NCBI GenBank assembly: GCA_000697335.1
Contig: JNEM01014039.1
Location: 1-52,835, forward strand
Length of the DNA stretch: 52,835 nt
Reading direction: 5' to 3'
From: Conidiobolus incongruus B7586
Taxonomy: Eukaryota > Entomophthoromycota > Entomophthoromycetes > Entomophthorales > Conidiobolaceae
Part shown: positions 12,958 through 25,649 of the stretch, piece after piece
Layout: every line of letters begins with the position of its first letter
Position numbering within the stretch: the stretch's first letter is position 1
The notes under the pieces: model-generated
Databases searched by the model: none
Seen by the model: only the letters and a program-made list of their open reading frames with translations
What the model was told of the DNA's origin: nothing
Made by a program: the position numbers and the translations under genes

Positions 12958-14633
12958 ATGTATTTACAGGAGGATCCTGTCTATTCAGAATATTATAATT
13001 CAATATCTAGTCAAAGAACAAATCCTGACGGCTCTAATCCTAACCGAAATTCTTATTCAACACATGATTCTGACAATAGTAACGAATCTGATGAGGGATT
13101 CTACATTGACCCTGAGTGGGATGATATGGTTACTTTCCGTCAGTTGAAGTTACCCTTTCGGTCTTCTCATGCTTCCCTCATTGACACCTTGGACGAAACA
13201 TCGTCACTTCTAGGCGGAAGTGGATTCCATGGAGGCCACCAAAGGAGAATATCCTCCCAGAGTTTTTTGCTCAACCCTCATGATTTTTGGCAAAGATTAT
13301 TCCTTAATTGGAGTAGTACAATGATTAAAAGAAATTTTCTTTTAGTAGGTTTACCAGTTTGTGTGGTATGTATTTAATTTTTTTTTTATAATTAATTTCT
13401 AATTCTTAATTTGATTTATAGGTCGCAGCATGGTGTTCAGTACCCTTAGTCAATTATTTCAACCAGGAATCTGAAAATGTTATTAGTTTTTGGTTCTTCT
13501 TATTTTATTACTATGGGTTTTATAATTTTATTGCTCTTTTCATGATCTCGCAATATTTTCATCTCTATTCACTTAATTGGTGGCCGAAATCGCTCGGTTC
13601 CAAATTTTCTATGTTTATGCTTTGGTCAATCTCCATGATGATCGGTGCTATAATGTATTATACTACTGACCTTTACAGATTTCCTACCACATGGGTACTA
13701 TTAACTTTTTGTACCTTAAACCTTCCCCTTATATATGCCTTTATTACTGTACGTAAAGAGAGCCGAAACTCATATCGTCAAAGTTTAAGTTATGCACAAA
13801 AATTATTTATGTATGCTACGGAAAATCGATTACCCAGTTCTTATAAAAGATTTCTTTGGTTCTGTGGCACTTTAATACTGAATTTATCAGCGCTAGTATT
13901 GGGTCAAACTTATGCTACATATTATACTTTACATGGACCTGATCCAAAGATTTGGTGGCATCCCTTAGTATACAACTATAGCTGGACATGTATTGTATTT
14001 ACTCTTGATGCAATTACTGACTATATTGTTGAATTCAAGATACGATCTTGGGCCTTGACTTACATTTATCGACTTTATTATTCAATGATTTATTTCATTT
14101 TCTACAGAAACCTGTTCTTCCAATTCAGATCTAAAACACAATTTGTAGTTATTCAACTCGCTTCATCATTTTGGGTGATGCTCAATTATCCCTCAAGAAT
14201 GTCATTGAAATTTTTTCGAATTACTCAGTTTTTTGGGAACACTAGAACATATGAAAATCACTGCAGAAATGTAGGTAGATCCTTCTTTATAAGAAATCTG
14301 ACAGAAAATGTAACAATGTTAGCTTTTCTTTGTTGGACTAATATTCTCTATTATGGGTATAACCGCAAGTTCTATAACATCTTTTATGACGTCGCTGAAA
14401 ATGAAGAATATAAATTTGTTTTAAAGTCATCATTAGTTATATGGTGTATTGAGTTATTATCCTCTTATATCACCAGGATGATTTTCAAGAAAGTATACAA
14501 TCACTCGATCACTAGGGAAGCAGTTAACGATTTTGTCAAATACCCTGAAGTCATTTGGGTTTTAATGCTCGTTAATATTCACGTACTTCAAGATATGTTA
14601 TTCGCTTTAATTAAGCTGGATTCTCTGAAGTAA
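12958..14633 (+). CDS. polytopic membrane protein, unknown function
   Basis: Two exons, 12958-13365 and 13422-14633, joined by a 56-bp GTATGT...TTATAG intron in phase 0, give 539 residues. About the first 110 residues are polar and Ser/Asn/Asp-rich, with SSLLGG and QRRISSQS patches, and are probably cytosolic and disordered. After that come at least eight hydrophobic segments, including those around FLLVGLPVCVVVAAWCSVPL, ISFWFFLFYYYGFYNFIALF, MLWSISMMIGAIMYY, FLWFCGTLILNLSALVLG and VIWVLMLVNIHVLQDMLF. I do not recognise the family. It lacks the EXS-domain motifs I first suspected. The chosen ATG is followed at once by TTACAG, an acceptor-like string before GAGGATCC, so the true protein may begin in an unseen upstream exon. 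The pyrimidine-rich stretch after the stop is likely 3' UTR. Confidence 0.8.
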
Positions 14634-16880
14634 CGAGTGGAAAATTCTTGGTCGATTCAAATTCTTTTTATATCTCTTCTTTTACTCAGGTTTCTACTTT
14701 ATTCTTCCTTATCCTGCTTTCCAGATATTCTACCTTCTTTTTCTTATTCTCCTTCCAGTTTATCCCACTTGTAAATTTTACTATCATTTTTCTAAATTTA
14801 TCTTATTATTTTATCCCGAAGAAATTAAAAATTTGCCTCTTTAAATTTTCGATTCCAATCACACTATCTATTCACTTCCTCAACTCTTAAATAATCTAAA
14901 TCATATCAACTACTTTTGATACTTGGTCTTATGTAAATAATTTTTATTATTAAACAATCCAAAAATTTATATGAGTTATTTTATATTAATTTTTAATATT
15001 TATATTAATGTCGTTTGAATACATATTATGTCATAGAATCTTAATAATATATATTATTATCTTGTTGAAACTTATTAATTTTTAGTTTTACACTTGCTGA
15101 CATATTTACAGCGGTTGTATATTTTTTCCAATTTACCAAGGCTAATCAATAATTTTTATTTATTACTAAAAGTAGCATATTTCATTTTCATTATTAATAC
15201 AACATAAAATACTCATTGCCTAATCAGATTGTGGAACCAAACAAATCAGTCCTGTGCAACCATATTCCATCTTTTATCTAATTCACGAGGATAGAATTAC
15301 AATACATAAAAGTAAAGAGAATATTACTACTTCTCAAATTAATATTATCGTTTCACAATATTCGACACGCGGATATTATTTGAAATTTTTAGAGTACCAA
15401 ATCATAATTAAAATCAAGTTGTCATAATATAATTATAATATTAGAAAATAATATACCCTATTAATCCAGGAATTGAATTATACACTACTTACTCACAATT
15501 TAAGCCCATCACACTGCTATTTTATTTAATATTATACTAATCCCAGTTTTTACATAATAAAACTCAATATAAGATAATTAATACCATTAGTGACAGGTAT
15601 AAATATATAAATTAAACTTGTTAGCCTCCAAATTATGATGAGAGTAATTTTTAAACTATAAAATTAATCTTATCATTTGTTTTATATCAAATTAAATTTG
15701 GTATAAGTTTTTTAGTACAGCTTATTACCAAAGACCACAATATAGATAAACTTATAGCATAATGGATGACGTTATATATATATATATATTCTATAGTGTA
15801 GACTCCACTAAACAGTCAATTCATTTGATGATTATATTGAATTTTAAAACCTTAGAGCTAAAATCGTTTGATTTGGACAGATTAAATTAAGCTATAGCCT
15901 AAACTGATTTTTGATATTTGCGGTACTAACTCTAAATTTTTAAAGAATAATTAAACAAAAACCCTTCATTGGCCAATAATATCAAATTTGCTCAATATCA
16001 ATATCGTGATATTTAAACAGGATGTTATTAGAGATTATAACTATTCTGTTCCGTTATTATACAAATTGTAATTGACTTTCAATTGATTTGGCTTATTAAT
16101 TGAATATATTATTAATTAATATGAAGTTGTTGATAAAAACCAAAAGATAGAACTAAAATTAATATCAATAAATGTTTAATTCGTTATTACGTTATGTATT
16201 ATTATAGGAATAAATTCATATCAAATAATAATTATGATAGGAGTAAAGGATAATATATTTGCTATAGAACAGGTCAGATTCTCAATTTTTCTAAATTTGA
16301 TTGATTGTATATTGTAGTTATTTCGCGCCCTGAAGATATATGCTGATATGCAAATGAATAAATATATTTTAATAATGTTATTAATATTTTGAATAATTTG
16401 ATAAATATGATCAATATATTTCAATATAAAAATGACGAAAAGATTGTATAGATTATTTATAAATAATATTATTGATTAAATTCAATCTTATATTTTAGTA
16501 TAATAATTGATATTAATTTAATATATTTTTAAATCCTTTTATTGTATATTATAATTTGTGTAGTTTTTAATTTACAAGATTAATTAAACATCATAAAATT
16601 ATCACTAATATTAGATATTATTATACAGATCAATTATTAAATTATATTTTATACCATACATTAAGAGAATAAAAAGATGAATTTATTCGAAAACATTACA
16701 TTTATATCAAGCTATTCATATAGTTACAAAAGAGATCAATAAATAGGGGTAATTACTAAAATGTGGAGTCTGCGCTAGTAAAAAGGGAGCAATCCATTAA
16801 GACCCTGGAAAATAATTTTCTGATTCTAAGGATTTAGGGGCACCTCTCACGTTATATTATAGGATTAATAGAGAAGTTAG
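14634..16880. other. spacer; 3' UTR then AT-rich sequence
   Basis: Positions 14640-14890 are strikingly T/C-rich; an 80-codon frame there looks like translated 3' UTR. From about 15200 to 15600 the sequence is somewhat less A/T-rich but carries no exon-like frame. An AT-dinucleotide run sits at 15774-15789. Positions 16740-16870, just downstream of the minus-strand gene, are G+C-richer and may be its 3' UTR. Confidence 0.4.
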
Positions 16881-17336
16881 CTATACAGAATAGTTTACAA
16901 TGAAATTCAACAGTGAATGAATCCAATATACATCAGTAACTACCAATAAGGATTGAATAGTCATACACAGGATCAATCCCAGATCATAAAAGTTCCAATG
17001 GTAAGAACCCATAATATTCAGCATCAGATAAATCGAATACAAGTGAATTTTAACTGTTAGAATTGCCCATATAGCTACCATCATCCAATTAATAATATAT
17101 CCCACAGAGATTGGCCAATCGAAGCAGAATTGAGAAAGGGACTTTTGAGATACTTTGTAGAAGAAATCAGACTTGTATCCATTTAACATGAATGCTATCA
17201 ATAGGAATAGATGGGAAATCGATAATCCATAGTCAGATAAGGGGATTAAACACGATCTTAGCGACAGTAAATAGATGGTGACACATAGTAGGGATTGGAT
17301 CGAGTTTAAATTAGATAGACTCAGAGCTCTTGACAT
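16881..17336 (-). CDS. small four-helix membrane protein, unknown
   Basis: An uninterrupted frame of 151 residues with G+C well above its surroundings and ordinary codon use, beginning at the ATG at 17336 (MSRALSLSNLNS). Hydrophobic segments lie at about residues 15-32, 38-54, 77-109 (long, perhaps two passes) and 117-149. Acidic residues are few (D35, D57, D73, D118, D135), and the motif SYHWNFYDLG (110-119) sits before the last helix. I recognise no family; a small ER or vacuolar membrane protein is possible. No intron is needed. It is isolated, with more than 2 kb to the neighbours on each side. The 120 bp after its stop are also G+C-rich, hinting at an alternatively spliced or longer 3' end. 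Confidence 0.6.
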   Translation of the reverse strand: MSRALSLSNLNSIQSLLCVTIYLLSLRSCLIPLSDYGLSISHLFLLIAFMLNGYKSDFFYKVSQKSLSQFCFDWPISVGYIINWMMVAIWAILTVKIHLYSIYLMLNIMGSYHWNFYDLGLILCMTIQSLLVVTDVYWIHSLLNFIVNYSV

Positions 17337-19298
17337 ATTATAATTAACAATAACACTTATTAATATATAATACTATTATATAATAATGAAATTGAACTAA
17401 TTTTAAATTGATAAATCGAATAAAATCGAATCTAAGATTAAGCTCATATTTATACCTAAATCAATTTATTTTTCGAAAAGTAATTAAACCTTTAGAGGAA
17501 TTTAATTCTAAATTTTAAAATTAAAAATTGATTACCAACTCCTTAGTTTAGGGTACATTTCCAAAGATAAATGATTTGATTATTATTCTTTTTACTGTAC
17601 AATCTTACTAAACCCATATACTGGTATCTAGTCTTATTTGTTAAAAATGAAATTTTCAAGCCAATTGAAGGGTTGAGTAAATAGCTTGGTAATTCTAAAT
17701 ATCATTTCGCAGTGCCTAGTCCATTTTTGACAATATTATCAAAACTTGTAAAATGTAATTGTCACATTATTGAAATTTTTAAGAATTTCAGTCAAATTAT
17801 AATTGATTTATTAATAATATGGTAACCTTATTTCCTATTAAAAGCAAAATTAATTTGAATTAATCTCTAAATTAAGAATAATAATTTCATCAATTATAAC
17901 CTTATGTAATATGTATACTTTTGATGATTTAGAATTTCAGTAATCTTTTCATTTGTCTTCAACAAACTGTAATAAGAATTCTTAAATTTAAACGAAAGTT
18001 ATCAATTTAGAATAGTTTCAATTGATTAATTTTATTTACTTTGTAGACTTAAAAATTTTAGGTGTTATAGAGAAACAGGAGTCAACTACATTATCCTTTT
18101 AAATAATATTAATCAAAACTAGTTAATCATTTTCGAATTGTCCTCAGTTGATGATTAATATATAAATTTGGATTGAGGATTCTTAATTATCAATTATACT
18201 AAAATACAAAAGTATGATTTTTATTTTTTAATAGCAGTATATGCTGCAAATAATTTGTAAACAAATGTGAATTGTTTTGCTTTATATAATAAATTCAATT
18301 TTGTACTCTTTGATTTTTTTAATATATCGAGTTAATTGAATATCTACAAATATTACGTAAACCATATAAATATATTATTGTCATTTTAACAATTATATGG
18401 ATAAACAAAAATTTCAGACAGATTTTTGAATTTTGAAAAATGCTTAAGTTGTAATTTTCCTTACTTCAAAAATAATCTCTCAATATATTAATTACAAGTC
18501 AAAATAATATTATAATTATAATTAATCAAATTGAATGTTCGTTAAAAATATACTTTGATCAAATAATAGATTTTAAACAGACTTTTGCATTTATTAAATT
18601 CAATTCAATATCTATAGGTTTATATGCATTTAATAAATACAAAATGAGTATAAAATTAGTGATTGTTATTAAATTTTTTGAATATTTTCTAATATCAGTG
18701 AAAAAAAGGAAACAAGTATTTATATTATCTAAATATAATTTATACTAAGCTTTTTTCAAATTTAATAAATTTGATATTAATGAAATTTATAGAATAAGAA
18801 TTACATTAATCATTTTAATATTTCAATATATGTTTGATAAATATGCCAAAAAATAAAAATAATTTTAAGGTCAATAGTCATAAAAAAAGTAATATCAAAA
18901 AATAATACCAAAAATTTTATTAATCTATTATTAGCTTGTTACAATTATATGAAATCTTCGGTAACTACAATATCTAATTGCCTGTTTTTTTTTAAAAATA
19001 ATTAACAATATTATTTTAGATTTCCGAAATATCAAATAAAGTAAATAATTATTAATTGTATACTTCATTTAAAATAAATACTTTTCATAGCAAAATTCAT
19101 CTGTAACTAAATATAATCAAATTTCTTCATCTCAATCGCATGTCGTAAAAAGAGTAAGTCCATTTAATATTGTTTTTTCAAAATAAAAGCACAAAAGTTG
19201 TGTATTGAAATATTTTTAAAAGTAGTTAATTATTACAATTCTACCAATCATATTTATTTCAAATATCACGTTATTAGACAATTACTTATTCCACTCAG
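17337..19298. other. AT-rich spacer
   Basis: Simple A/T sequence throughout. I see no open frame, RNA or repeat that I can support. The last 200 bp may hold the first exon of the partial gene that follows. Confidence 0.4.
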
Positions 19299-19876
19299 AA
19301 TTTGTTAGATGTTAACAAGAAAAATTATCAAAATCGAGTAAAAGAAAACGATTCCAACTTCCAATATCAATACAAAGTTAGTGTAAATCAAAGTTTATCA
19401 ATTATATCAAATTATTTTGACAAAGTGATTTATTATTTTAGAACCTATTCAAAAAGAACACTGTTACAACAACTAAGGGTGCTCAACAGCTTGACCATAT
19501 ACTTACAAATTTGCTCCTTAATTGTAATCAGATAAATTTAAAAGAAAATAGCGATACTGATAACATTTCAAAATTAATGAAATTGGATCAAATTTACAAA
19601 ATATATTTGCTCGCAAAGAGTGATAAAAGAGAAATTGAGCAAGAGCATAATTTGATTACTCAATTATCCAACTGGTCAAAAATTCCAAAAGCTCAAGTTC
19701 AGCTATTAATTAAATTGGGACATAGATTGAACATGACTTGCTCGATGGCTGAATCGCCTCATTTTAAGGAAGCCTTAGCTTACTTGAATTTGATAAACCT
19801 TGCAAATATGAAGGATGCTAAATGGGAAGCTTTACATAATCAATTACATTTAATATCTAAAAAATCCGACTATTAG
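19299..19876 (+). CDS. small helical protein, partial model, unknown function
   Basis: Two exons are visible: 19299-19376, preceded by a CACTCAG acceptor and with no in-frame ATG, and 19442-19876, preceded by a TTATTTTAG acceptor. The 65-bp intron starts GTTAGT. They join in phase 0, giving about 170 residues ending HNQLHLISKKSDY. An upstream ATG exon must exist but I could not place it. The protein is hydrophilic, rich in Asn, Lys and Leu, and probably all helical. The last 75 residues (from LSNWSKIPKAQVQLLIKLGH through HFKEALAYLNLI to the KWEALHNQLHLI segment) resemble in layout the C-terminal helical domain shared by SRA1 and Sec31. That is a weak impression only. Codon content and G+C favour a real gene over chance. 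Confidence 0.5.
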
Positions 19877-20750
19877 TAATTTATAATCAATGTTTACTCA
19901 ATTAACACTATTATTTGCTCAACTCAGAATATATTAATATTTACATCAAATTTATTTAATAAAATTTCGAAAAACTCAAATTTGAAACTTTGAAATTCTT
20001 CATTAAAACCTTCAATTATAAAAATTTGCAAAATGAATCATATTTTGAAAATTTAAATATTTGAAGAAATTTATATCAGATACTGGTTAATATTTATAAT
20101 AATTAATAATGCAACTATTTTAATATGCAAACATTTTTTAAAACATAACTTCAAGAATTAATAATTGTTTATTGTAATATATTGACCATTTTGTTTCCAT
20201 TATTAATAAGATTTTTACAATATGTTTTTAAAAACTTTATGGAATGAATAATTATTTTTTCATTCAATATAACAAGAATAACTAATCCTCCAATATTACA
20301 ATGCAACAAGTATAAAAACTTAAACTACTAATATTTTTTGTAATTCGAAACCATAACAATTTATAAACCGATATTGTTAATTGCTGACTGATGTTCATTT
20401 CCTTCTCTAATAAATTTGAAATGCCTCTTCTATAATAATATTTACAGGATATCATCTCTATTGGAGTTCATGATAAAAATTTTCAAAATAGCATTATCAA
20501 ATCTTTATATTTAGTAAAATGAACAATGTGAAAAATGATATTAAGCTTAGGTAAAAAAATGTTGGATAAAGAATATTTAAAATGAATTGAAAATATCGTA
20601 GAGAAATTAAAAAAGAGGAATAAACGAATATCAAATAGATAAGAAAAATTATACTAAAAAACGAAGTGAATTATTTTAATAAAATGAATAAAATATTGAA
20701 AAATCAAATAATTTGAAGATCTATATAATAAATATATTGGATTTAAATAT
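19877..20750. other. AT-rich spacer
   Basis: No feature is recognised between the partial gene and the decayed tRNA copy. Confidence 0.4.
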
Positions 20751-20823
20751 GCCTTCTTGGCTCAGTTGGCAGAGCGTCCGCGTGGTAAGCGGAAGATCAC
20801 CAGTTAGATTCTCGTAGAAGGCA
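20751..20823 (+). pseudogene. decayed tRNA-Thr copy, anticodon GGT
   Basis: This is a 73-nt sequence nearly identical to the two intact tRNA-Thr(AGT) genes in this window. Acceptor, D and anticodon stems are perfect, but the anticodon loop is GTGGTAA instead of CTAGTAA, giving anticodon GGT. The T loop is TTAGATT instead of TTCGATT, losing the near-invariant C56 that is also part of the internal B box. One T-stem pair is a C-C mismatch, and the variable loop has one further change. Eukaryotic Thr tRNAs normally carry A34, not G34. Loss of C56 makes transcription and folding doubtful, so I call it a pseudogene. Confidence 0.75.
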
Positions 20824-21025
20824 ATCTACAATGATTGTAGTATAAAATATTTACTTTTTTCTTTTTAATATTCAATTATATTCAAAATATTTCTTTGCTC
20901 ATTTTTCCCATAATTATTTTATCAATTCAAAATTTCATTTTAATTTAAATGCTAATCAAACAAATCACAATAATAAATCATATTATAATTAACAATACTA
21001 ATCTAGCATTAAAGATAAAGATTAA

Positions 21026-21679
21026 ATGTATTTAAGGCCATACGAGTGGAAACATGAGCAACGATGGGAAGCTCAAGAAATAGTACCCAACATATTTTGC
21101 GGACCTTTGAGGGCAGCCAAAGATATTGATTTTATACAAAAGAATAATATTACGCATGTGGTTGCTATAAAATATCCAGTGGAAGCAGGCATTCCGAATC
21201 CAGAGTATCCCAATCACATTCACACTTATCAAATCAATATTCAGGACGGCATTGTGGATAATGCAATACCGTGCTTCACTCTATTTAACCATTATGTCAA
21301 CGATGCTATCCAAAATAACGGTAGAGTGCTCGTTTACTGTATTTCGGGACTTAATCAGGGTGCCGCTTTCGTCATCAGTTACCTCATCAAACACCATAAT
21401 ATGAACTTCGAAGATGCACACCAACTCATGAGACAGAAACGTTTTTGTACTATTATAAGTGAAACTTTTAAATATCAACTGATGGTATTTTTTAAATTGA
21501 TTATAAAAATTCAATTTTTAATTTCAATTTAGGAGTATGAACATCTATACCCGCTACTAGATCAGCAGATGAATGGAGACCATTTCAGTATGCCAAACGT
21601 ACTGAAACGGGAGCACAATACGGATATAGCATCGCGCCCCAAACGACGCCACGACAGCTTCGACCAACCAGGCCACTAA
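21026..21679 (+). CDS. STYX-like dual-specificity pseudophosphatase
   Basis: Exons 21026-21484 and 21533-21679, joined through a 48-bp GTATTT...TTTAG intron in phase 0, give 201 residues. The order EIVPNIFCGPLRAA, NNITHVVAIKYPVEA, QINIQDGIVDNAI, NGRVLVYCISGLNQGAAFVI, KRFCTIISETFKYQLMEYEH follows the STYX branch of dual-specificity phosphatases (EILPGLFLGP, GITHI, VLVHGNAGISRSAAFVIAY, RRFCI). The P-loop should read HCx5R. Here it is Y104-C105-ISGLN-Q111, so the phosphate-binding Arg is Gln, the His is Tyr and the SRS triad is NQG. The likely general acid D74 remains. It probably binds substrates or partners without catalysis; human STYX lacks the Cys instead. The C-terminal 48 residues are basic and end in a disordered KRRHDSFDQPGH-type tail that could act in nuclear import. 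Confidence 0.8.
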
Positions 21680-24600
21680 TTAAAATCTTTTTAATTTGGT
21701 TTCGATAATCTCTTTACTAACCTCAATCGCAATGTTAATTATCTAAGTACGTGAACATAGTTTAATTTGATAAATTATTTTTTGCCTATGGCTCTATATA
21801 TCTCCATTTGTCTATATTTATGGCAATGTATTTGCTTATAATCCTTGAAATGTTCTTATTAAATAGTTTTACCACTTTATTAGTTGTGGTATCAAAATTG
21901 CTTTAATTTTAACATTTTATGGATATAATACGAATTGAAATTTGATCATATTTTATAACAAATAATATCATGAAAATTTTATTATTATTTATTATTGAAT
22001 TTCAAATTATTTAATTAAATTTATTAATTTAGAAAATTTGTTAAAATTGAAAAATATAATATTTATCCTCATGTTAATATAATATCACAATTATTAATAA
22101 TATCAATTGATCAATTATAGTTAATAGATGATTAATAAACTATAAATTTTGTGTTGTAGGTTTGGATATAGATTTCATCATATATAATTTAACTAGTAAG
22201 ATTTTGCCTTAATGTTTTAGATCAAGATATTATTGATAAGCATAGTAATTATACTAAAATGGCTGTAATATAGAATTTAATTAAATCTACTGATTTCGTT
22301 ATTTATAATCAACTTTTAGAGATAATTTTCAATATTTTGTGATCATACATTCATGTTTTTTCAAATCAAGAAGAAAAAGGATTAAAGAAATATCTATGAT
22401 AATTGGAAATTCAAAATATCATTTTGATATTATTTCAATTTTAGCTATATGTTTTTAGTAATATTTTATATTAATATATTTAATATATTTCATTTCATGA
22501 ATTATATTCCTCCATGTATTTAACAATTTTCGTATTTCTCTTTTGATCAACAAAATGTGGAACTTATATTAAAATAAGAGCTATATTTAATATTATTTTA
22601 ATTATTAATTCAATTGTAAACAATCTTAATAAATATAATTATATTATAATAATAATATAACTTTCTTAAATTCATATTTTATTTTGGATTTTATTTTTAT
22701 TCAATATTTTTAATTCATATTTGATTAACCTCCAATTAAAATTATTACTCAAATATAAAACAATTATTAAATAAATATTATCCTAATAATATTTTACTTA
22801 TATACTTTACTACCCACCAATCCAGTATCAATGTTTTAAAACTATTCAAAATTAATAGTAATATTAATTAAATCATAAGGTTCCTGTCAGGATAATTTGA
22901 ATGCTTTTATTAAATTAGGGTTATAATTTAATTGTTTTAAATAAGGATTTTTTATATTATTTAAGTTATTGGAAATTATAATAATATTGAATTTCATATA
23001 TGGTATAAATATATTATTATATTATAGTAAAGCAAATCAGAGATTAATTACATTGATTATTTGAAATTATCTTTCAGTCTGATATATATAATAATAAAAT
23101 AACAAATCAAAGTTCATTAAACATAGGTAGTAAATCCCAAATACAATGACAAGCTGTTTTTAAATTATAATGGAATATTTTTTATTTGTTTTCAATAAAT
23201 CTATATGAATGAAATAATATTAAATAATTCAAAAATTAATATATTGAATAAAATACTATTTTAATTTTAAAAATTAATCATTCCTATTAGAAATTTTTTG
23301 AAAAATATGTGATATTATTTTTGAATAATAAATGAATTGATTAAATAATTTAATGACAATTAATTATAAAAAATATTTACTTGCCAATAAAAAATAAGTT
23401 ATATTCAATTTAAATTTAATCAATATCATTTTATCATTATAAACATTTTAGATTAAGGATAATTAGTTAGGTTTTAATAATATAATAAATTAAATCTCAT
23501 TAACGAATATATTTAATTAGGAGCTATATAATATAATATTTAATTGTTATTTTTTTATTAAACATCCATCATTACATTATTATCAAATTTATAGTTCAAA
23601 TTACAGATATTAAATATGTCATGAACGCTAGATATTTGCAATTATTAATCCATGCATATCAATTAATGATATCTTGTTCACTGTTAATTATTTTTTCTAT
23701 AGCATAATATTACACTATCTAAAATTCTTATATATCATTTATATAGTAATAATAAAAATATTAACTATAATATGCAACCATGGTTCTACAAAATATCGCG
23801 TTCATATATTAATTAAATAATTACACTTCAGCATATGACTTATATATACTCAAATTTCAAGTTTAAAGTCAATTACAAAATATTAAAATAGCGATAAAAT
23901 TTATGATTATTTTATTGAATAGAATATACTTATTTTATTTTTTCATTATTCATTCATCTATTTAAAATCAAAAGGTATATAATTATTCCCTCTGATTTTA
24001 AATTTGAAAATTGTTGAGTATGAGTCATAAAATTAGGCATGTTCTTATTAATAGATGATGTTTGGATAAAGATAACTAATAATTTTTAGTTACCATCTCA
24101 ATGACATAAAGCATAAAAAACTTTTTCTGGCAATAAAGGGTATCTCTCTTAGTTTATACATATTTTTTAGTTTTTTTGTTGATCAAATCTTTACATTTTT
24201 TTTGTTCGTGAAAATGACTTCCAACAATACAAATTCCAATATAAATCTCAGCCATTCTGAAACTTATCAAACTGTAAACCAAGGAGTTTTACAACAAAAC
24301 TTATATTTAACAATTATTTAAGATTAGTTCATTTTAATATATTTTGTAATTATTATCCAACACCTAATATAATATAATTATAAAGATTTAAATTTGTTAT
24401 AACTTTTATAACATAATGATATACTTTATGAAGTTTGGATAACCAGTTCAATTTGTATAAAATTAATGATATTTTGATTTGTAATATTAAGGTATATTGA
24501 AATCTTTGCTAGAATTCTGAGCATCATGGAAAGTACATTAAGTGTTTGATAATAGTTTAAATTTGTTAATAACTATTATTATTATTACTTATTACAGTTA

Positions 24601-25640
24601 TATAGAATAAAATGAAATAAAAAAAATATTTTACAAAAATATAAAGATTATCAATATTTTATATAATTACTAATAATGATCTTCATTATCAAATTTTTAT
24701 ATACGCAAAATATTTTAGAAATATATTTGATAATATATTTTCTGTGTACCTCATAATTTGGGATATTTTTATTTTTAGATCTAAATATTTAATCAAATCT
24801 ATTATTGTGAGTTTAATTTAGTACATTTAAACCAGCAATATTTAAATGATTTATACAATAAATAAAAATTCAAGTTATTTTAAATATAAAATAATCAATA
24901 TAAAATTAACTTAATAAAGAGTTCAAATGGTTTGACTCTTGATATTATAGCTATTTTATTATTATTATTATCAGTATTTATTTGATTTTTTTCAATAATG
25001 ATTTAATCCAATTAAAATTAATATCTTATATTTAAAAACGATATCTAATATATTAATCCATCGAATTAAATCAATATTTATATGACAACAACAGTGAATC
25101 AAGGTGTTAAAAGCCTGAAATGAAACGGTTTTATTTAAATCATCTTGGACTAATTTATAATAAATTAAAATATTTGTGACTCTCAACTTTATTGATATAA
25201 TTTGAACCAAGCTATTTTTGATAATTTTTAAAGATATCGGATTATTTGAAAGTTTTTGGACCAATAATTATATTGAAAAAGCTTAGGTATTTAAGAAATA
25301 AATAAAACGGTAATTTAAAACTGAAAATTATAATTAATATAAGTAAAAAGATTATAATGGAATTTTGGAGTATTATATATTGAAGTTCATAAGTTTATAA
25401 TATTTATAATAAAATTGAACATGTAATAAATATAAAATGATTTATAATACTTTATAATTTATCTAAATCTTTATTTTTATTAAAATAATATAATGTAATT
25501 TTCTTTATTTTAATTAATGGATTATGCTTTTGAATAAAATTTCTTTATATAATAAAATATATTGGTAACTTTAATCATCATATATTTCAAAGTAGTTGTT
25601 ATTATTATATAATAAATTGAAAATTAGTAATAATTATTAT
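21680..25640. other. long AT-rich spacer
   Basis: Nearly 4 kb of A/T-rich sequence. The one item that looks non-random is a 35-codon frame at 24214-24321, starting MTSNNTNSNINLSHSETYQT and preceded by a T/C-rich stretch. It could be a short peptide or a first exon (a GTAAAC lies just after YQT), but no second exon is visible. A 90-codon minus frame at 24992-25264 has no features that separate it from chance. Confidence 0.4.
24214..24321 (+). CDS. possible short ORF or first exon
   Basis: Thirty-five codons, Asn/Ser/Gln/Thr-rich and hydrophilic, with an ATG in a good context (GTGAAAATGAC) and a pyrimidine-rich leader typical of fungal promoters. The balanced use of C-ending codons (TCC, AAC, CTC, AGC) is unusual for this A/T background. 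There is no homolog I recognise and no downstream exon that I can join. Chance remains quite possible. Confidence 0.2.
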   Translation: MTSNNTNSNINLSHSETYQTVNQGVLQQNLYLTII

Positions 25641-25649
25641 ACCTATAAT

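Noticed and set aside
12958-14633. EXS/XPR1-type transporter assignment
   Set aside because: Multiple helices suggested it, but the diagnostic EXS motifs are absent.
14648-14890. 80-codon hydrophobic frame after the polytopic protein
   Set aside because: Phe/Leu/Ser/Ile-rich translation of a T/C-rich 3' UTR, with no ATG-led gene structure.
16221-16424. Minus-strand 67-codon frame
   Set aside because: Ile/Asn-rich translation expected by chance in A/T-rich DNA.
24992-25264. Minus-strand 90-codon frame
   Set aside because: No motif, no conserved context, composition like the spacer.
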